A stretch of 20,635 bases of DNA from Candidatus Heimdallarchaeota archaeon (GCA_016839875.1 JAEOTK010000021.1:1-20635), one strand, 5' to 3'. Shown: positions 1 to 8,705, counted from the first letter of the stretch. The notes: generated by a model from the letters alone, not told the origin. Numbers and translations: made by a program.

Positions 1-1
1 A

Positions 2-1207
2 GCAGTAGGTATAGGTGCTTCTACAATTCAAATGTCTTTTATTACTGCAATACAAAATCTCGGTTCTGCTTTGTTACAAGGAGTTTTTGGGAAAGCATCT
101 GATAAACTTGGTAGGAAGATTATTTTACTTCTTGGATTTCTAATAGCTACAATTACAACATGCATACTAGCCTTCATGACCTCACCTCTAGTATTCATGA
201 TAATAATCGCAATTTATTCCATCGGAATAAGTATGGTAATTCCAGCTTGGAATGCATTGCTAGGAGATATTAGTACTGAAAAAACTAGAACTAAATTAAT
301 TAGTAGAATGAGTATGATAGGAACAATAGGTTCATCTTTAATCTTACTTATTTTCGGATCTATAACAGATTTCTTGCCAGGAAAATTAATGAATCATGTT
401 CCTTTTGATATATTTAATTATAACACATCTAAAATAACAAACCTTGTTATACTCAAGCATATAGACAAAGTCCCTTGGGGAATAGTTGATAAATATAGAA
501 TTATGATCTTCATTGGAGCATTTGTTTTTGCTATTGCTGCAATTGTAGTTGTGCTTTTGCATGAAACAAATAAATCTAAAAATGATAAAAAAAACGGTTC
601 TTTCTTTCAAACCTTAAAGGACAAAAATTTTCTTTATTTGGCTCTTTCAACAACCATTTGGTGGTTTATAATGAGTTTCTTATGGCCAATAACACCCTTT
701 GTAATTAAAAGTGTTAATCCAACGAATTTTCAAATTGCTCTACTCTCTGTTGTTTTTGCGATTTCAAGTGCAGGTGGACAATGGTTATCAGGAAAAATTG
801 CTGACAGAATTGGTAGAAGATTTACTGCATTTCTGGGATTCGTCATATTAAGTACCGTGCCACTAGTTTTTGCATTTGTTAATATTTGGTATATCATTCT
901 AATAGCGAATTTTTTTGGTGGAATGGGAAATGGTATCGCCATAGTATCATTAAATTCAGAGATATTATTTCTTGCAGGACCAGAGAAGAGAGGAATTTAT
1001 ACTGGTGTTTACAACATTATTTTGGGGATTTGTACATTTACTGGATCATTCACAAGTGGTATAATTTTCAATTCTATGTTAAATAACATGGAATTCAGCA
1101 CAGCTGCTCGAACATTTCTTCTAGCTATGGCTGCTGCAAGAATGGTGGCAGCTATCCCTACATTACTACTTTCCAGGAAAGGTGAGAACCGAAGAAGTAC
1201 AACCTAA
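2..1207 (+). CDS. MFS transporter, 5' end cut off by the window
   Basis: Major facilitator superfamily permease of the inner membrane; substrate not identifiable. The reading frame is open to the left edge (ten codons precede the first in-window ATG at 32), and the visible protein begins near the end of the first membrane helix, so the true start lies outside. The MFS motif A appears twice, once per six-helix half: G-K-A-S-D-K-L-G-R-K about 20 residues after the ATG at 32, and G-K-I-A-D-R-I-G-R-R near residue 255. About eleven hydrophobic segments are visible, with a charged cytoplasmic loop rich in Lys/Asn (about residues 178-190) joining the two halves. It ends in a basic tail. The zinc-ribbon gene follows 47 bases later on the same strand. 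The drug/sugar exporter class is plausible from the motif A form but not demonstrable. Confidence 0.9.
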   Translation, partial: AVGIGASTIQMSFITAIQNLGSALLQGVFGKASDKLGRKIILLLGFLIATITTCILAFMTSPLVFMIIIAIYSIGISMVIPAWNALLGDISTEKTRTKLISRMSMIGTIGSSLILLIFGSITDFLPGKLMNHVPFDIFNYNTSKITNLVILKHIDKVPWGIVDKYRIMIFIGAFVFAIAAIVVVLLHETNKSKNDKKNGSFFQTLKDKNFLYLALSTTIWWFIMSFLWPITPFVIKSVNPTNFQIALLSVVFAISSAGGQWLSGKIADRIGRRFTAFLGFVILSTVPLVFAFVNIWYIILIANFFGGMGNGIAIVSLNSEILFLAGPEKRGIYTGVYNIILGICTFTGSFTSGIIFNSMLNNMEFSTAARTFLLAMAAARMVAAIPTLLLSRKGENRRSTT

Positions 1208-1254
1208 GGTAATCTTCGAAACAGTTTTAACACTTACCAAGAATAGCAATTGCA

Positions 1255-1740
1255 ATGAGATTTCTACATCGAAGCCACTTCTGCAATAACTGTGAAAAAC
1301 GAGTGTTCTTTCTTCGCTTTACAACTAAGAAATTTATAGATGAAGAGCTCAATTGTCCTGTATGTAAAGGAAGTGTCCAATCATTCTGGGAAATTCTAAA
1401 ATTTCTATATATAATCCCTTTAATAGCCGGTGTATCGTTCCTTGCTTCTGTTGCGATTTATGACATATGGAGATTTTCTAGAAATGCTCATGAACCAGTT
1501 GATATCCTTATCAGTATACTGGGTGTTGTAATTGCAAGTGTATTAGCGATTTATGGAAATAAATACAAACCTAAGAAAATTCCTCCTACGACCGATGATC
1601 AACTTGATGATGGACTTAAGGTCTTCAGAAAACAGAGTTTCTATGTTGTCATAATCTCATTACTCAGCTTTGGCGTAGCTTTCCTTTTTGATTTGATATT
1701 ATTCTTCATTTGGAGAGGAATTGAACTAGCTATTCAATAA
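1255..1740 (+). CDS. small zinc-ribbon membrane protein, unknown function
   Basis: A 161-residue protein I cannot assign to a named family. Residues 10-37 form a zinc ribbon with two Cys-x2-Cys pairs (C10/C13 and C34/C37), expected to lie in the cytoplasm. Three hydrophobic segments follow, at about 48-70, 83-101 and 129-153, separated by a charged, proline-containing loop (about 102-125) with several Asp and Lys. The ATG at 1255 is chosen because the ribbon starts nine residues later, and a TATA-like TTTTAA lies about 27 bases upstream, which would fit a leaderless message. Coupling to the preceding MFS gene is also possible. No catalytic residues are evident; a sensory or scaffolding role would be guesswork. 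Confidence 0.7.
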   Translation: MRFLHRSHFCNNCEKRVFFLRFTTKKFIDEELNCPVCKGSVQSFWEILKFLYIIPLIAGVSFLASVAIYDIWRFSRNAHEPVDILISILGVVIASVLAIYGNKYKPKKIPPTTDDQLDDGLKVFRKQSFYVVIISLLSFGVAFLFDLILFFIWRGIELAIQ

Positions 1741-1771
1741 CAAATTTCTAGTATTCATATCTAATTGAAAA

Positions 1772-1779
1772 TTTTATAA
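1772..1779 (+). promoter_or_regulatory. TATA box for the alpha/beta hydrolase gene
   Basis: TTTTATAA preceded by an A-rich TTGAAAA that could serve as BRE. The box centre is about 30 bases before the ATG at 1806, placing the transcript start within a few bases of the start codon (leaderless or nearly so). Confidence 0.5.
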
Positions 1780-1805
1780 GTAGGATGTTTGATAATTATT
1801 AGCAG

Positions 1806-2699
1806 ATGCGAAATCAGCTGCTAGAAAAACTACCTTTCTCTAACATAAAAAAAATAGATTGGTATATTTTGCCTTGGCTTGAAATGGAATATGTAGAAGT
1901 AGAAGAAGGTGTATCTCTCAAAGTATACAAAATTCCTAAACAGAAAAAACAATCAAGAATAAATATAGTTGTGATACCAGGTTTAAGTTCTCATTTGCTT
2001 GGTTGGATTGACCTGAATCATCAGTTATCTCAAATTGGGGATGTTTATCATATTGAATCAAGAGAAAAGTTTTCAGCTAAATATAGTAAACGTAAAATTG
2101 ATTATTCAATGGAAACTTTAGCAAGAGACATCAACAATGTAGTAGATACCTATAAGTTGGATGAAGATGGTTTCTATTTATTTGGAGATTCATTTGGATC
2201 TGAAATGGCAGCTCAATCACTGAAATTAGGGTTTCATGAACCTAAAGGTCTAATTTTAATAAGTCCAACTCGAACATTTGCCTTTTCAGGTTGGATGAAG
2301 GTTCTTTTCTCAATAGCTCCTTCTTGGCTTTATTATCCATTACTTCCATTTCTTAAATTAGTTCTTAAGCATTTCAGAACTGATATGAAAAATGATTCAG
2401 GAACTTATTATCTTAATAAAAGAAATCTGGAAACTGGAGTTCCAAAGAGAATGAAAAGGTGTGCAATGAGTCTCTTTCAATACAACTCGAATTTAGATTA
2501 TTCGATAATTACATTTCCAACATATATTATTGCTGCTTCAACTGACAAAATGCATTCTTATGAAGAGAGTGTAGAAATTGCTGCTGAAATTCCAAATGCG
2601 ATTTTTGAAGACGTCGAACACTACCACCTCACCCATGGTAGAGATGTTGCTAAAAAAGTAAGAGAGTTCATTTTAGGAATAGAAAATAAAAATGAATGA
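1806..2699 (+). CDS. alpha/beta hydrolase
   Basis: Serine hydrolase of the alpha/beta fold, 297 residues, no signal peptide, presumed cytoplasmic. The nucleophile elbow is G-D-S-F-G with Ser129. The oxyanion-hole strand V-V-I-P-G-L lies at 55-60. The acid is most likely Asp247 in A-S-T-D-K, and the base is one of the three His in the segment 272-277 just before the C-terminal helix. The lid region (about 160-225) contains a Trp/Tyr/Leu-rich stretch suggesting a hydrophobic substrate, so an esterase, lipase or thioesterase activity is possible; substrate not known. It stands as its own unit: a TATA box sits 30 bases upstream, and its end converges on the ABC permease with only 10 bases between the stop codons. 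Confidence 0.85.
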   Translation: MRNQLLEKLPFSNIKKIDWYILPWLEMEYVEVEEGVSLKVYKIPKQKKQSRINIVVIPGLSSHLLGWIDLNHQLSQIGDVYHIESREKFSAKYSKRKIDYSMETLARDINNVVDTYKLDEDGFYLFGDSFGSEMAAQSLKLGFHEPKGLILISPTRTFAFSGWMKVLFSIAPSWLYYPLLPFLKLVLKHFRTDMKNDSGTYYLNKRNLETGVPKRMKRCAMSLFQYNSNLDYSIITFPTYIIAASTDKMHSYEESVEIAAEIPNAIFEDVEHYHLTHGRDVAKKVREFILGIENKNE

Positions 2700-2715
2700 T
2701 TTAGAAGTATCATTC
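2694..2715. terminator. convergent-gene hairpin spanning both stop codons
   Basis: GAATGAT at 2694-2700 pairs with ATCATTC at 2709-2715 (7 bp stem, 8-base loop). It covers the TGA of the hydrolase on the plus strand and the TGA of the ABC permease on the minus strand. A bidirectional terminator or mRNA 3'-end protector is plausible. There is no strong T tract on the plus side, so the call is tentative. Confidence 0.35.
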
Positions 2716-3915
2716 TAAGTATAAGCTTTTCTCTTTCTGAATACCCCTAGTTGCGACCATTATTAGAACAGCAATTAATCCTGCTATTAAGAGAAGGAAG
2801 ATGATCGCTTCATAGTTGAATTTTCCAGCTATGATTAGTAAACCTAATCTATAACACCAATAAAATGGATTGATCATAAGAGCAGAAGAAATTCCAAGTG
2901 GATTCATCATCACTATGAAGTAGAAGAACATTGCCAGTCCAATTGATATCAATGGACTAACTCTTTCTGAAGCTTCACGTTTCATATTACAATCTACAGC
3001 CATTGTTACTAATGTAGAAATTAGCAATGCCAAAATAACAACAACTAAACTAATAACTATACCACTAGCACCTAACTGGCCAATATTCAGCCCAAATAAT
3101 TCAAAGAGTTCCCCACTGCTTGATTCACCACCTAATTGTGTTCCTACAAGTATTCCTAGAAAATACGAAAGAGTAGTTCCAAGTGAAGCAATTATACCTG
3201 TTATCACTTTTGAGATTACAAGTAAGCTGTGTTTGTATGAATAAGCGAGTAGAGTTTCCATTGTTCGCATTCTTTTTTCTCTTGCAAATCCTATGAGAGA
3301 ATAAGAACCAGAATTAAGTGCAATTAGAAGAAAAATCATGTAGCTCAAAGGCATAGCAAGAGCAGCTGCTTTTGGTCCAAGAATTAGTTCTTCTGGAAGA
3401 GCTGCTGCAGGAAGTTGAATATTCTGAACATCATTTATTGTTCTGTTAGCTAAGAAAGTAGTCATAACTTTTGTAGCAATTGAATTGATGATGTTGAAGG
3501 TTGATGACGAGAAAAGTGATTGAGTAGCATCAACTGTATAAATAATAGGTATCCCTTCATAAGCTAGTTGAGAGAAGTTTGAAGGAACATACAATCCCAA
3601 TCCTGCAGTTTGTTGTACTACAGTTACATTAGCAACTACTTCAATTGCAATATCACCATCTGAAGCAAAATAAATGGACAGATTACCTATGATAGCTTCA
3701 CCAATCTCATTTTGATTATATCCAATATCTTCATTAAAAACTAGCAAAGCTACAGCTTGCTGAGAAGTAAATAAGGCAGGAATCCCGAGTAGAATAAACA
3801 TAAGAATAAATGGACCACCAAATACGAAAATAGCTACTCTCTTACGAAATAGTAAGGAGACATCTTTTTTGAGAATAGCCTTAAACTGTTTCAGATTTTT
3901 CCTATCACCTTTCAT
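2710..3915 (-). CDS. ABC-2 type transporter permease
   Basis: Membrane subunit of an ABC exporter, 401 residues, with NatB/ABC-2 architecture: one N-terminal helix (about 26-50), a large external domain (about 55-185), then about five helices at 186-210, 228-252, 278-304, 316-337 and 365-390. The cytoplasmic loop between helices 2 and 3 carries E-K-R-M-R-T-M-E-T, the coupling segment typical of this family. Its ATG directly abuts the stop codon of the ATPase gene, and a GGAGGG ribosome binding site six bases upstream is encoded by the last codons of that ATPase, so the pair is translationally coupled. Sodium, lipid or peptide export cannot be distinguished. Confidence 0.9.
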   Translation of the reverse strand: MKGDRKNLKQFKAILKKDVSLLFRKRVAIFVFGGPFILMFILLGIPALFTSQQAVALLVFNEDIGYNQNEIGEAIIGNLSIYFASDGDIAIEVVANVTVVQQTAGLGLYVPSNFSQLAYEGIPIIYTVDATQSLFSSSTFNIINSIATKVMTTFLANRTINDVQNIQLPAAALPEELILGPKAAALAMPLSYMIFLLIALNSGSYSLIGFAREKRMRTMETLLAYSYKHSLLVISKVITGIIASLGTTLSYFLGILVGTQLGGESSSGELFELFGLNIGQLGASGIVISLVVVILALLISTLVTMAVDCNMKREASERVSPLISIGLAMFFYFIVMMNPLGISSALMINPFYWCYRLGLLIIAGKFNYEAIIFLLLIAGLIAVLIMVATRGIQKEKSLYLE

Positions 3916-4692
3916 CTAATTCCCTCCAAATGGTACGTTTATCTCATCAACAGGTGATCTAAATGCTTCTACAATTGCATCCTCAAAATCCTGTGTTTCT
4001 GGAGCATAAGTGTTGATAATTTCTTCCTTATTACCTTGAAACACCAACTTACCTTTCTTCAGTATCCCGCAATATTCTGCTAATTCTTCGAGATCTGATA
4101 CAATATGTGAAGATAATAAGACAGTACGATTTTCCTTTTCCACAAGATCTTTGATGATAGATCTGATATACTTAGCTCTAGCTATGTCTAAGCCAGTTGT
4201 AGGTTCATCTAATATGAGAAATTCTTTGTTGGTTATAGCAGCCATTACAAAACAAATAGCTCTTTGTTCTCCCCCAGATAACTTTGAAAAAGGTTTATTC
4301 AGCAAATCAGGAGTTATTTCTAAACGCTGAAAATAATTGTTAAGTTTTGAACTTACATCTTCATAAGGAACGTCATTTAATTCTAAAATGAACTTGATAT
4401 TTTTTATTGGAGAAAGATCATAATAGGCTGCTGAAAACTGTGGTAATAAACCAATTTTCCCTCTTATCTCTTGAGGAGAAACTGATACATCAATACCATT
4501 TACAAGTATCTGACCTCCTGTAGGTCTTAGAAGACCGAGAAGCATACGAATAGAGGTAGTTTTTCCGGCACCATTTGGACCTAATAGAGCATAGATAGAT
4601 CCTCTTGGTATTCTAAGATTAACATTATCCACAGCACTAACTGTCTTAAAGAATTTAGACATATTATGCGTTTCAACCATGAATTCTGACAT
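3916..4692 (-). CDS. ABC transporter ATP-binding protein
   Basis: Nucleotide-binding subunit of the exporter, 258 residues, cytoplasmic face. All motifs are in order: Walker A G-P-N-G-A-G-K-T-T at 38-46, Q-loop Gln85, signature L-S-G-G-E at 138-142, Walker B F-L-I-L-D-E-P at 158-164 with catalytic Glu163, D-loop, and switch His196. The length and the short C-terminal tail match the CcmA/NatA-type ATPases that partner ABC-2 permeases, and the permease follows immediately (TAG then ATG). The start at 4692 has an in-frame alternative at 4680; a TATA-like CTTTAAGA about 27 bases upstream favours 4692. An EamA transporter ends 39 bases upstream on the same strand and might be cotranscribed. Confidence 0.92.
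   Translation of the reverse strand: MSEFMVETHNMSKFFKTVSAVDNVNLRIPRGSIYALLGPNGAGKTTSIRMLLGLLRPTGGQILVNGIDVSVSPQEIRGKIGLLPQFSAAYYDLSPIKNIKFILELNDVPYEDVSSKLNNYFQRLEITPDLLNKPFSKLSGGEQRAICFVMAAITNKEFLILDEPTTGLDIARAKYIRSIIKDLVEKENRTVLLSSHIVSDLEELAEYCGILKKGKLVFQGNKEEIINTYAPETQDFEDAIVEAFRSPVDEINVPFGGN
3922..3927 (-). promoter_or_regulatory. ribosome binding site of the ABC permease
   Basis: Minus-strand GGAGGG, six bases before the permease ATG. It lies inside the final Gly-Gly codons of the ATPase gene, indicating coupled translation. Confidence 0.6.
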
Positions 4693-4731
4693 GTTAAATT
4701 AAAAGAAACAGAGCTATTCTTAAAGATATTT

Positions 4732-5757
4732 TTATGCAATTTCTTCAATTTCAATTTCCGTTTTCTTTTCCTTAAATCTTGAAGTTAGAAAAATTACTGT
4801 TGCTGCAATGATTATAGCGATTCCCCCTAGCACATAGAAGAGAGTTATGGGTTCTTCAAGAACGATCGCTCCGAGTATAATTGCTCCGATGGGTTCAGAT
4901 AATACTAAAATTGAAACAATAGAAGACTCAATGTATTTTGATGCGACCATTATCAAACCATAGGTTACTAGGCTTCCAAAGAAAGCCAAGAGAAAACCAT
5001 ATCCTATTACTTTGGGTACTATAATATTTTGAATTGAAAATGAAATAATTTGTGGTGATAAAGGAAATAGAGATAGTAGAAGTAGGAGAGGAACACCTAT
5101 TATGAAAGCCCAAATAAGAACCCAACCAATAGAGATCGTGGGAGATATTTGTTCTGTGTATTTTGTCCCCCATCTATTTACTAACAGATACGCTGCATAC
5201 AGGATTCCTAATAAAATCATTAACAAATCTCCTACTATCGACTGAAGAAATGATTCCCAATTCCAAGGTTCTGTCAAAAGTATTATTCCGACAAGTGCTA
5301 GTAATATCGAAATAAGCTTGGCTTTTGTGATTTTTTCACCAAGAAATCTGCTACCCAAAACTAGGGTGATGATTGGATGAATCTGTATTAGAAGAGCTGC
5401 TTCGCCTGCAGGAGTCCCAAGAGAAATTGATGATAAGTATAAAACGATCATTAATGCCAAAAAGAAACCTTGAACTAAATAAGGACGTTGCGTAGATAAA
5501 TTCAAACTTTGACGCAGTTCCTTTCTTCTGAAAAGAAAGAATACAAGTATGAATATAATTCCAATAGCTGCTCCAAAAAATAACCTAATCGATGATTGTT
5601 CTAAACTGGACACATTATTATCCCGTAATATGGCAGAAAGAATCGGAATTGTACCGAAGGATAAACCTCCAAAAATCGCTGCTACATAACCCAAAGTTTT
5701 GAATTCCTTATTCTGTGACATTGACAGAATATGTTTAACTAAACTCATTTTATACAT
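4732..5757 (-). CDS. EamA/DMT family transporter
   Basis: Drug/metabolite transporter superfamily permease, 341 residues, with about ten membrane helices in two EamA repeats. The first repeat ends with the G-E-K-I-T-K-A-K loop near 140 and the second with L-E-E-P-I-T near 300, the usual end-of-repeat signatures. The C-terminus is a charged tail alternating Glu and Ile. The start is uncertain. Candidate ATGs lie at 5757, 5748 and 5721; a good TATA box (GTATAAAA, 5748-5755) is 30 bases before 5721, which would give a protein starting M-S-Q-N-K-E just before helix 1. The outer start is given as the limit. Substrate unknown. It is divergent from the asparaginase gene. Confidence 0.88.
   Translation of the reverse strand: MYKMSLVKHILSMSQNKEFKTLGYVAAIFGGLSFGTIPILSAILRDNNVSSLEQSSIRLFFGAAIGIIFILVFFLFRRKELRQSLNLSTQRPYLVQGFFLALMIVLYLSSISLGTPAGEAALLIQIHPIITLVLGSRFLGEKITKAKLISILLALVGIILLTEPWNWESFLQSIVGDLLMILLGILYAAYLLVNRWGTKYTEQISPTISIGWVLIWAFIIGVPLLLLLSLFPLSPQIISFSIQNIIVPKVIGYGFLLAFFGSLVTYGLIMVASKYIESSIVSILVLSEPIGAIILGAIVLEEPITLFYVLGGIAIIIAATVIFLTSRFKEKKTEIEIEEIA
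5748..5755 (-). promoter_or_regulatory. possible TATA box inside the annotated 5' end of the EamA gene
   Basis: Minus-strand GTATAAAA. If used, transcription would begin near 5725, right at the ATG at 5721, making the upstream ATGs at 5748 and 5757 untranscribed. A weaker A/T-rich box at about 5783-5790 would instead support 5757. Confidence 0.35.
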
Positions 5758-5786
5758 TCTGGTTGAAAATGAAGTATCTTGAGATA

Positions 5787-5796
5787 TTTTTTTATT
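5787..5796 (+). promoter_or_regulatory. TATA-like element for the asparaginase gene
   Basis: TTTTTTTATT centred about 28 bases before the ATG at 5819. It supports that ATG rather than the in-frame TTG at 5795, which falls inside the box itself. Confidence 0.4.
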
Positions 5797-5818
5797 GCTT
5801 CTCTTCTTTGCTTCTTTA

Positions 5819-6790
5819 ATGACAGTAGATTATGCTATCTGTGGTACTAGAAATTCAAACTTAGGATTACCTACAGGTTTGAAAATTCTAAAAGAAGGAG
5901 GAAGTGCTCTAGATGCTGTTGAAGAATCAATCAAACTAATAGAGAACAATCCTTTTGATATCACTGTTGGTTTCAATGGTTTTCCAAATTTAATGGGTAT
6001 TGTGGAACTTGATGCATCTATTATGGATGGAAAAACAAGGAAGGCTGGAGCTGTTGCAGCTGTTAAAAATTACCGTCATCCTATCTCTATCGCTCGAAAA
6101 GTCATGGAATTAACTCCCCATGCCATGTTAGTTGGAGAAGGAGCTGAAAGATTCGCTAAAGCTATAGGTTTCAAAGAAGAACAAATTATTGATGAACTAG
6201 GCATGAGGAATTACCACAACATAATACAAGGAAAAGATCTTGAAATGCCTCAAGAAGCTCAAAAACTTGTTCGAGAACTATTTATGAGATTTGATGTTCA
6301 TCTAAAGCAAGTAATGGAAGAATATCCTGTGATAGAATGGTACAAGAAATTAAAATTCGAGCAACATGGAACAACAAATGTAATAGCTTTAGATCAAAAT
6401 GGGGATTTAGCAGTAGGCGTTTCCACTTCTGGTTTAGCAATGAAATTCCCAGGAAGAGTAGGAGATTCTCCCATTTTTGGAGCAGGAATTTATTGTTCAG
6501 ATGAAGGAGGAGCAGCATGCACAGGAACTGGAGAATTAGCTTTAAGATTATCCACAGCTCGAATAGTTGTAGACAGAATTGAAAATAATCACCAGCCAGA
6601 AAAAGCTGCAGAAATTGGATTATTAGATTTGAAAAAACTCAATGAAGAAGGAGTAATTCACATTCTTTCAATGGATAAGAAAGGTAAATCTGCTGGTGTC
6701 ACCAACAAATCTGGTTTATTTCATTATTTTGCTGATTCCACGATGGAAGAACCTCTGAAAAAAGCTAGTTCTTTTCTAGAATTAGGATAA
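5819..6790 (+). CDS. Ntn-hydrolase asparaginase / isoaspartyl peptidase (AGA family)
   Basis: N-terminal-nucleophile amidohydrolase of the plant-type asparaginase, isoaspartyl peptidase and N4-(beta-N-acetylglucosaminyl)-L-asparaginase family, 323 residues. It is made as a precursor that self-cleaves before a threonine, here Thr185 in H-G-T-T-N. The substrate-binding pieces are intact: G-V-S-T-S-G, then R-V-G-D-S-P (Arg and Asp binding the substrate alpha-amino and carboxyl groups), and C-T-G-T-G-E. The G-D-S-P and G-A-G forms resemble glycosylasparaginase, while Gly before the nucleophile resembles isoaspartyl peptidases, so the exact substrate is open. An in-frame TTG at 5795 would add a short hydrophobic lead, but the ATG at 5819 matches the family start and the TATA-like element. 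It lies alone between the EamA gene and a convergent membrane protein gene. Confidence 0.88.
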   Translation: MTVDYAICGTRNSNLGLPTGLKILKEGGSALDAVEESIKLIENNPFDITVGFNGFPNLMGIVELDASIMDGKTRKAGAVAAVKNYRHPISIARKVMELTPHAMLVGEGAERFAKAIGFKEEQIIDELGMRNYHNIIQGKDLEMPQEAQKLVRELFMRFDVHLKQVMEEYPVIEWYKKLKFEQHGTTNVIALDQNGDLAVGVSTSGLAMKFPGRVGDSPIFGAGIYCSDEGGAACTGTGELALRLSTARIVVDRIENNHQPEKAAEIGLLDLKKLNEEGVIHILSMDKKGKSAGVTNKSGLFHYFADSTMEEPLKKASSFLELG

Positions 6791-6816
6791 TAAAAAAGAG
6801 GAAGTAGAGGGAATAC

Positions 6817-8523
6817 TTAGAGTATAAAACTGAGTATCCCAAAATAGCTAAGTATGTTTGTTACAAATAACACTAGAATTGCGACATTGATAAGTGCTAG
6901 AAGTGTATATGTTATAATCCTTGTAATTTGGAATTGTTCGTCAGTTAAATTAGGTATCACATATAAGTAGACTAGCGGAATAATAATCAAAGCTGTAACA
7001 AATATCACTTGTAATATTATTGCTAATGGGGGGAAGAGATTAAACCCTAAAGCTTGTCCTAGATACTTTCCAACAACAGTTCCAACAAGAAGCAATAATT
7101 CAATTCCTAGTATGAAGAAGATGCTCTTACGGAACATCTTTACGTTATCATTTGATCTATTATCCTTCGTGTTAATATTTAAGTGATAGATTAATTGAAT
7201 GGAGAGTGGTATCACTAACAGAACTGAGATCCATGTAAATCCTATTGTTATCATTTCATTTTGAGTTGAAAGATCTCCACTAGTAACAACACTGCTCATG
7301 AGATATTGAGCTAGTATAAAAATGACTGTGGGGAGAAGAATTATTCTCATAGTTGTGTTCATCAAATCTGTTGTTCTTATTGCAAGTGGTTCAATTTCCT
7401 CATCTTTTTCTGGTTCAGAGACGACATCAATTTCATCTCTTTCATACTTTATCATAGAATATTGGTAACTAACCATCAAAGCCATAATTATTAGAATTCC
7501 ATCTTGCGGAAATAGATTCCAAGGAATCATAAAAGCAAATGGAATGAAAGTAATGAACAATGTAATCCATATAACTCTAACTAATAATAAGCTGGGTGTC
7601 TTATCCAAATCTTTTGGTTTTTGCTTATCTCTAACGAAAACTTGAGTAAAATTATTCCATAATCGTTGCATACCATATCTTGCTCGAGAAAATCTCCCTT
7701 TTTCCTGAATGAAAGTTTCCTTTCTCTTGAATTCTGCTAGTCTAGCTTCTTGCAGATTCATTTTTTCTCTTTTTGTCTTTTTAGTTGTTATTAAAACTGC
7801 AATTAGTAGAAATAGAAATACAAAAGGATAGATAATGCCCCAAGATATCTGCAGAATGTTGTAGTGGAACCTTGGATTAGTAAGAATGGAGAAGAAATCA
7901 AAAACTGTCTCAAGTCCCCAGATTACAATGGTAGGTAAAAATACTAGAATAATGAATCTTCCTCCTAATCTTGGAGAATAATCAGGTTTCTTTGGAATCC
8001 AGAATTTTGCAGTTAGGATTAAGCTGAAAATTATAAAAACATAGATTATTTGATGACCAATGATATAACCATAATTGTCCCTTGAACCCATCAAGAACAG
8101 TCCTACTGCAGAACCAATCAGAATTACAATTTTGAGAAGAGAAAATATGGCATTGTTATAAAGAAATCGAGTCTCTTCTTTAGAATTAGTTTTTGGATCT
8201 TTGTATCCGATTTCTTGTAATTTCATATTTAGATCGTTCTTTGCGGTATACATCTCTGTTGTTATTCGGGAAACCATTAAGATAGTCATAGCGATAATCA
8301 GAACTCTAAAACCGTAAATAAGAATATGATAGGTAATTGAAACGCTATCTTTCAGAGGATCAGCTAGAAGTGCAAGTGAAGGCAGACCAAAAATCAGAGT
8401 TGTATAAAATAAAGCTACTAACCATCCTCGAATGCTTGATGCTTTATTAACTGCAACTCCAAGTGCCTCAAATCTTTTCCTTTGTGCAGAAACAGCAGGT
8501 GGTACGGTATCTGAAATACTCAT
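6817..8523 (-). CDS. polytopic membrane protein with about 13 helices, unknown function
   Basis: A 568-residue membrane protein I do not recognise. After a 30-residue soluble N-terminus there are about six helices, a long, highly charged cytoplasmic loop (about 255-310, rich in Lys/Arg/Glu and possibly coiled), two helices, an acidic loop with E-P-E-K-D-E-E-I-E-P, then about five more helices to the end. No transporter, kinase or glycosyltransferase motif is visible. The start at 8523 (M-S-I-S-D-T) is chosen because the TATA box at 8552-8559 puts transcription start near 8529, so the further ATG at 8544 would not be transcribed; 8532 is borderline. It diverges from the propeller surface-protein gene across 229 bases, so the two could share control. 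Confidence 0.75.
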   Translation of the reverse strand: MSISDTVPPAVSAQRKRFEALGVAVNKASSIRGWLVALFYTTLIFGLPSLALLADPLKDSVSITYHILIYGFRVLIIAMTILMVSRITTEMYTAKNDLNMKLQEIGYKDPKTNSKEETRFLYNNAIFSLLKIVILIGSAVGLFLMGSRDNYGYIIGHQIIYVFIIFSLILTAKFWIPKKPDYSPRLGGRFIILVFLPTIVIWGLETVFDFFSILTNPRFHYNILQISWGIIYPFVFLFLLIAVLITTKKTKREKMNLQEARLAEFKRKETFIQEKGRFSRARYGMQRLWNNFTQVFVRDKQKPKDLDKTPSLLLVRVIWITLFITFIPFAFMIPWNLFPQDGILIIMALMVSYQYSMIKYERDEIDVVSEPEKDEEIEPLAIRTTDLMNTTMRIILLPTVIFILAQYLMSSVVTSGDLSTQNEMITIGFTWISVLLVIPLSIQLIYHLNINTKDNRSNDNVKMFRKSIFFILGIELLLLVGTVVGKYLGQALGFNLFPPLAIILQVIFVTALIIIPLVYLYVIPNLTDEQFQITRIITYTLLALINVAILVLFVTNILSYFGILSFIL

Positions 8524-8551
8524 TTTAAACATTCTTTGAATCATTTAGGTG

Positions 8552-8559
8552 TTTATAAA
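8552..8559 (-). promoter_or_regulatory. TATA box of the polytopic membrane protein gene
   Basis: TTTATAAA, a near-ideal archaeal TATA sequence, centred about 33 bases before the ATG at 8523 and only 12 bases before the ATG at 8544. This argues against the longest reading of the gene. Confidence 0.5.
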
Positions 8560-8660
8560 TCTATTTCTTAAAAGTAAGCAATTGAAGAAAATTGCTCTTT
8601 TAAAATTTTTATTAAAACGATTAAAAAATGAAAAATTTATCCAGTAAAAATCCAAAAAAA

Positions 8661-8680
8661 GGGAAAATGCTTTTAATTTC
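8661..8680 (+). promoter_or_regulatory. BRE/TATA promoter of the propeller protein gene
   Basis: GGAAAATG (BRE-like) followed by CTTTTAATTTC (TATA-like). Almost the same block occurs before the second propeller gene at 20270. The start codon is 89 bases after the first A of the block's AAAA run, implying a leader of about 50 nucleotides, unlike the near-leaderless genes elsewhere in the window. Confidence 0.55.
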
Positions 8681-8705
8681 AACACTCATTGTTCATGATT
8701 CATAA

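Noticed and set aside
5795..5818. Hydrophobic N-terminal extension (M-L-L-F-F-A-S-L) that could look like a signal peptide on the asparaginase.
   Set aside because: It depends on a TTG start lying inside the TATA-like tract; the ATG at 5819 matches the family N-terminus and promoter spacing.
6809..6840. GGGAATACT ... AGTATCCC inverted repeat at the third convergent junction.
   Set aside because: The stem has a bulge and a 15-base loop, and half of it is inside the coding sequence of the membrane protein; too weak to call a terminator.
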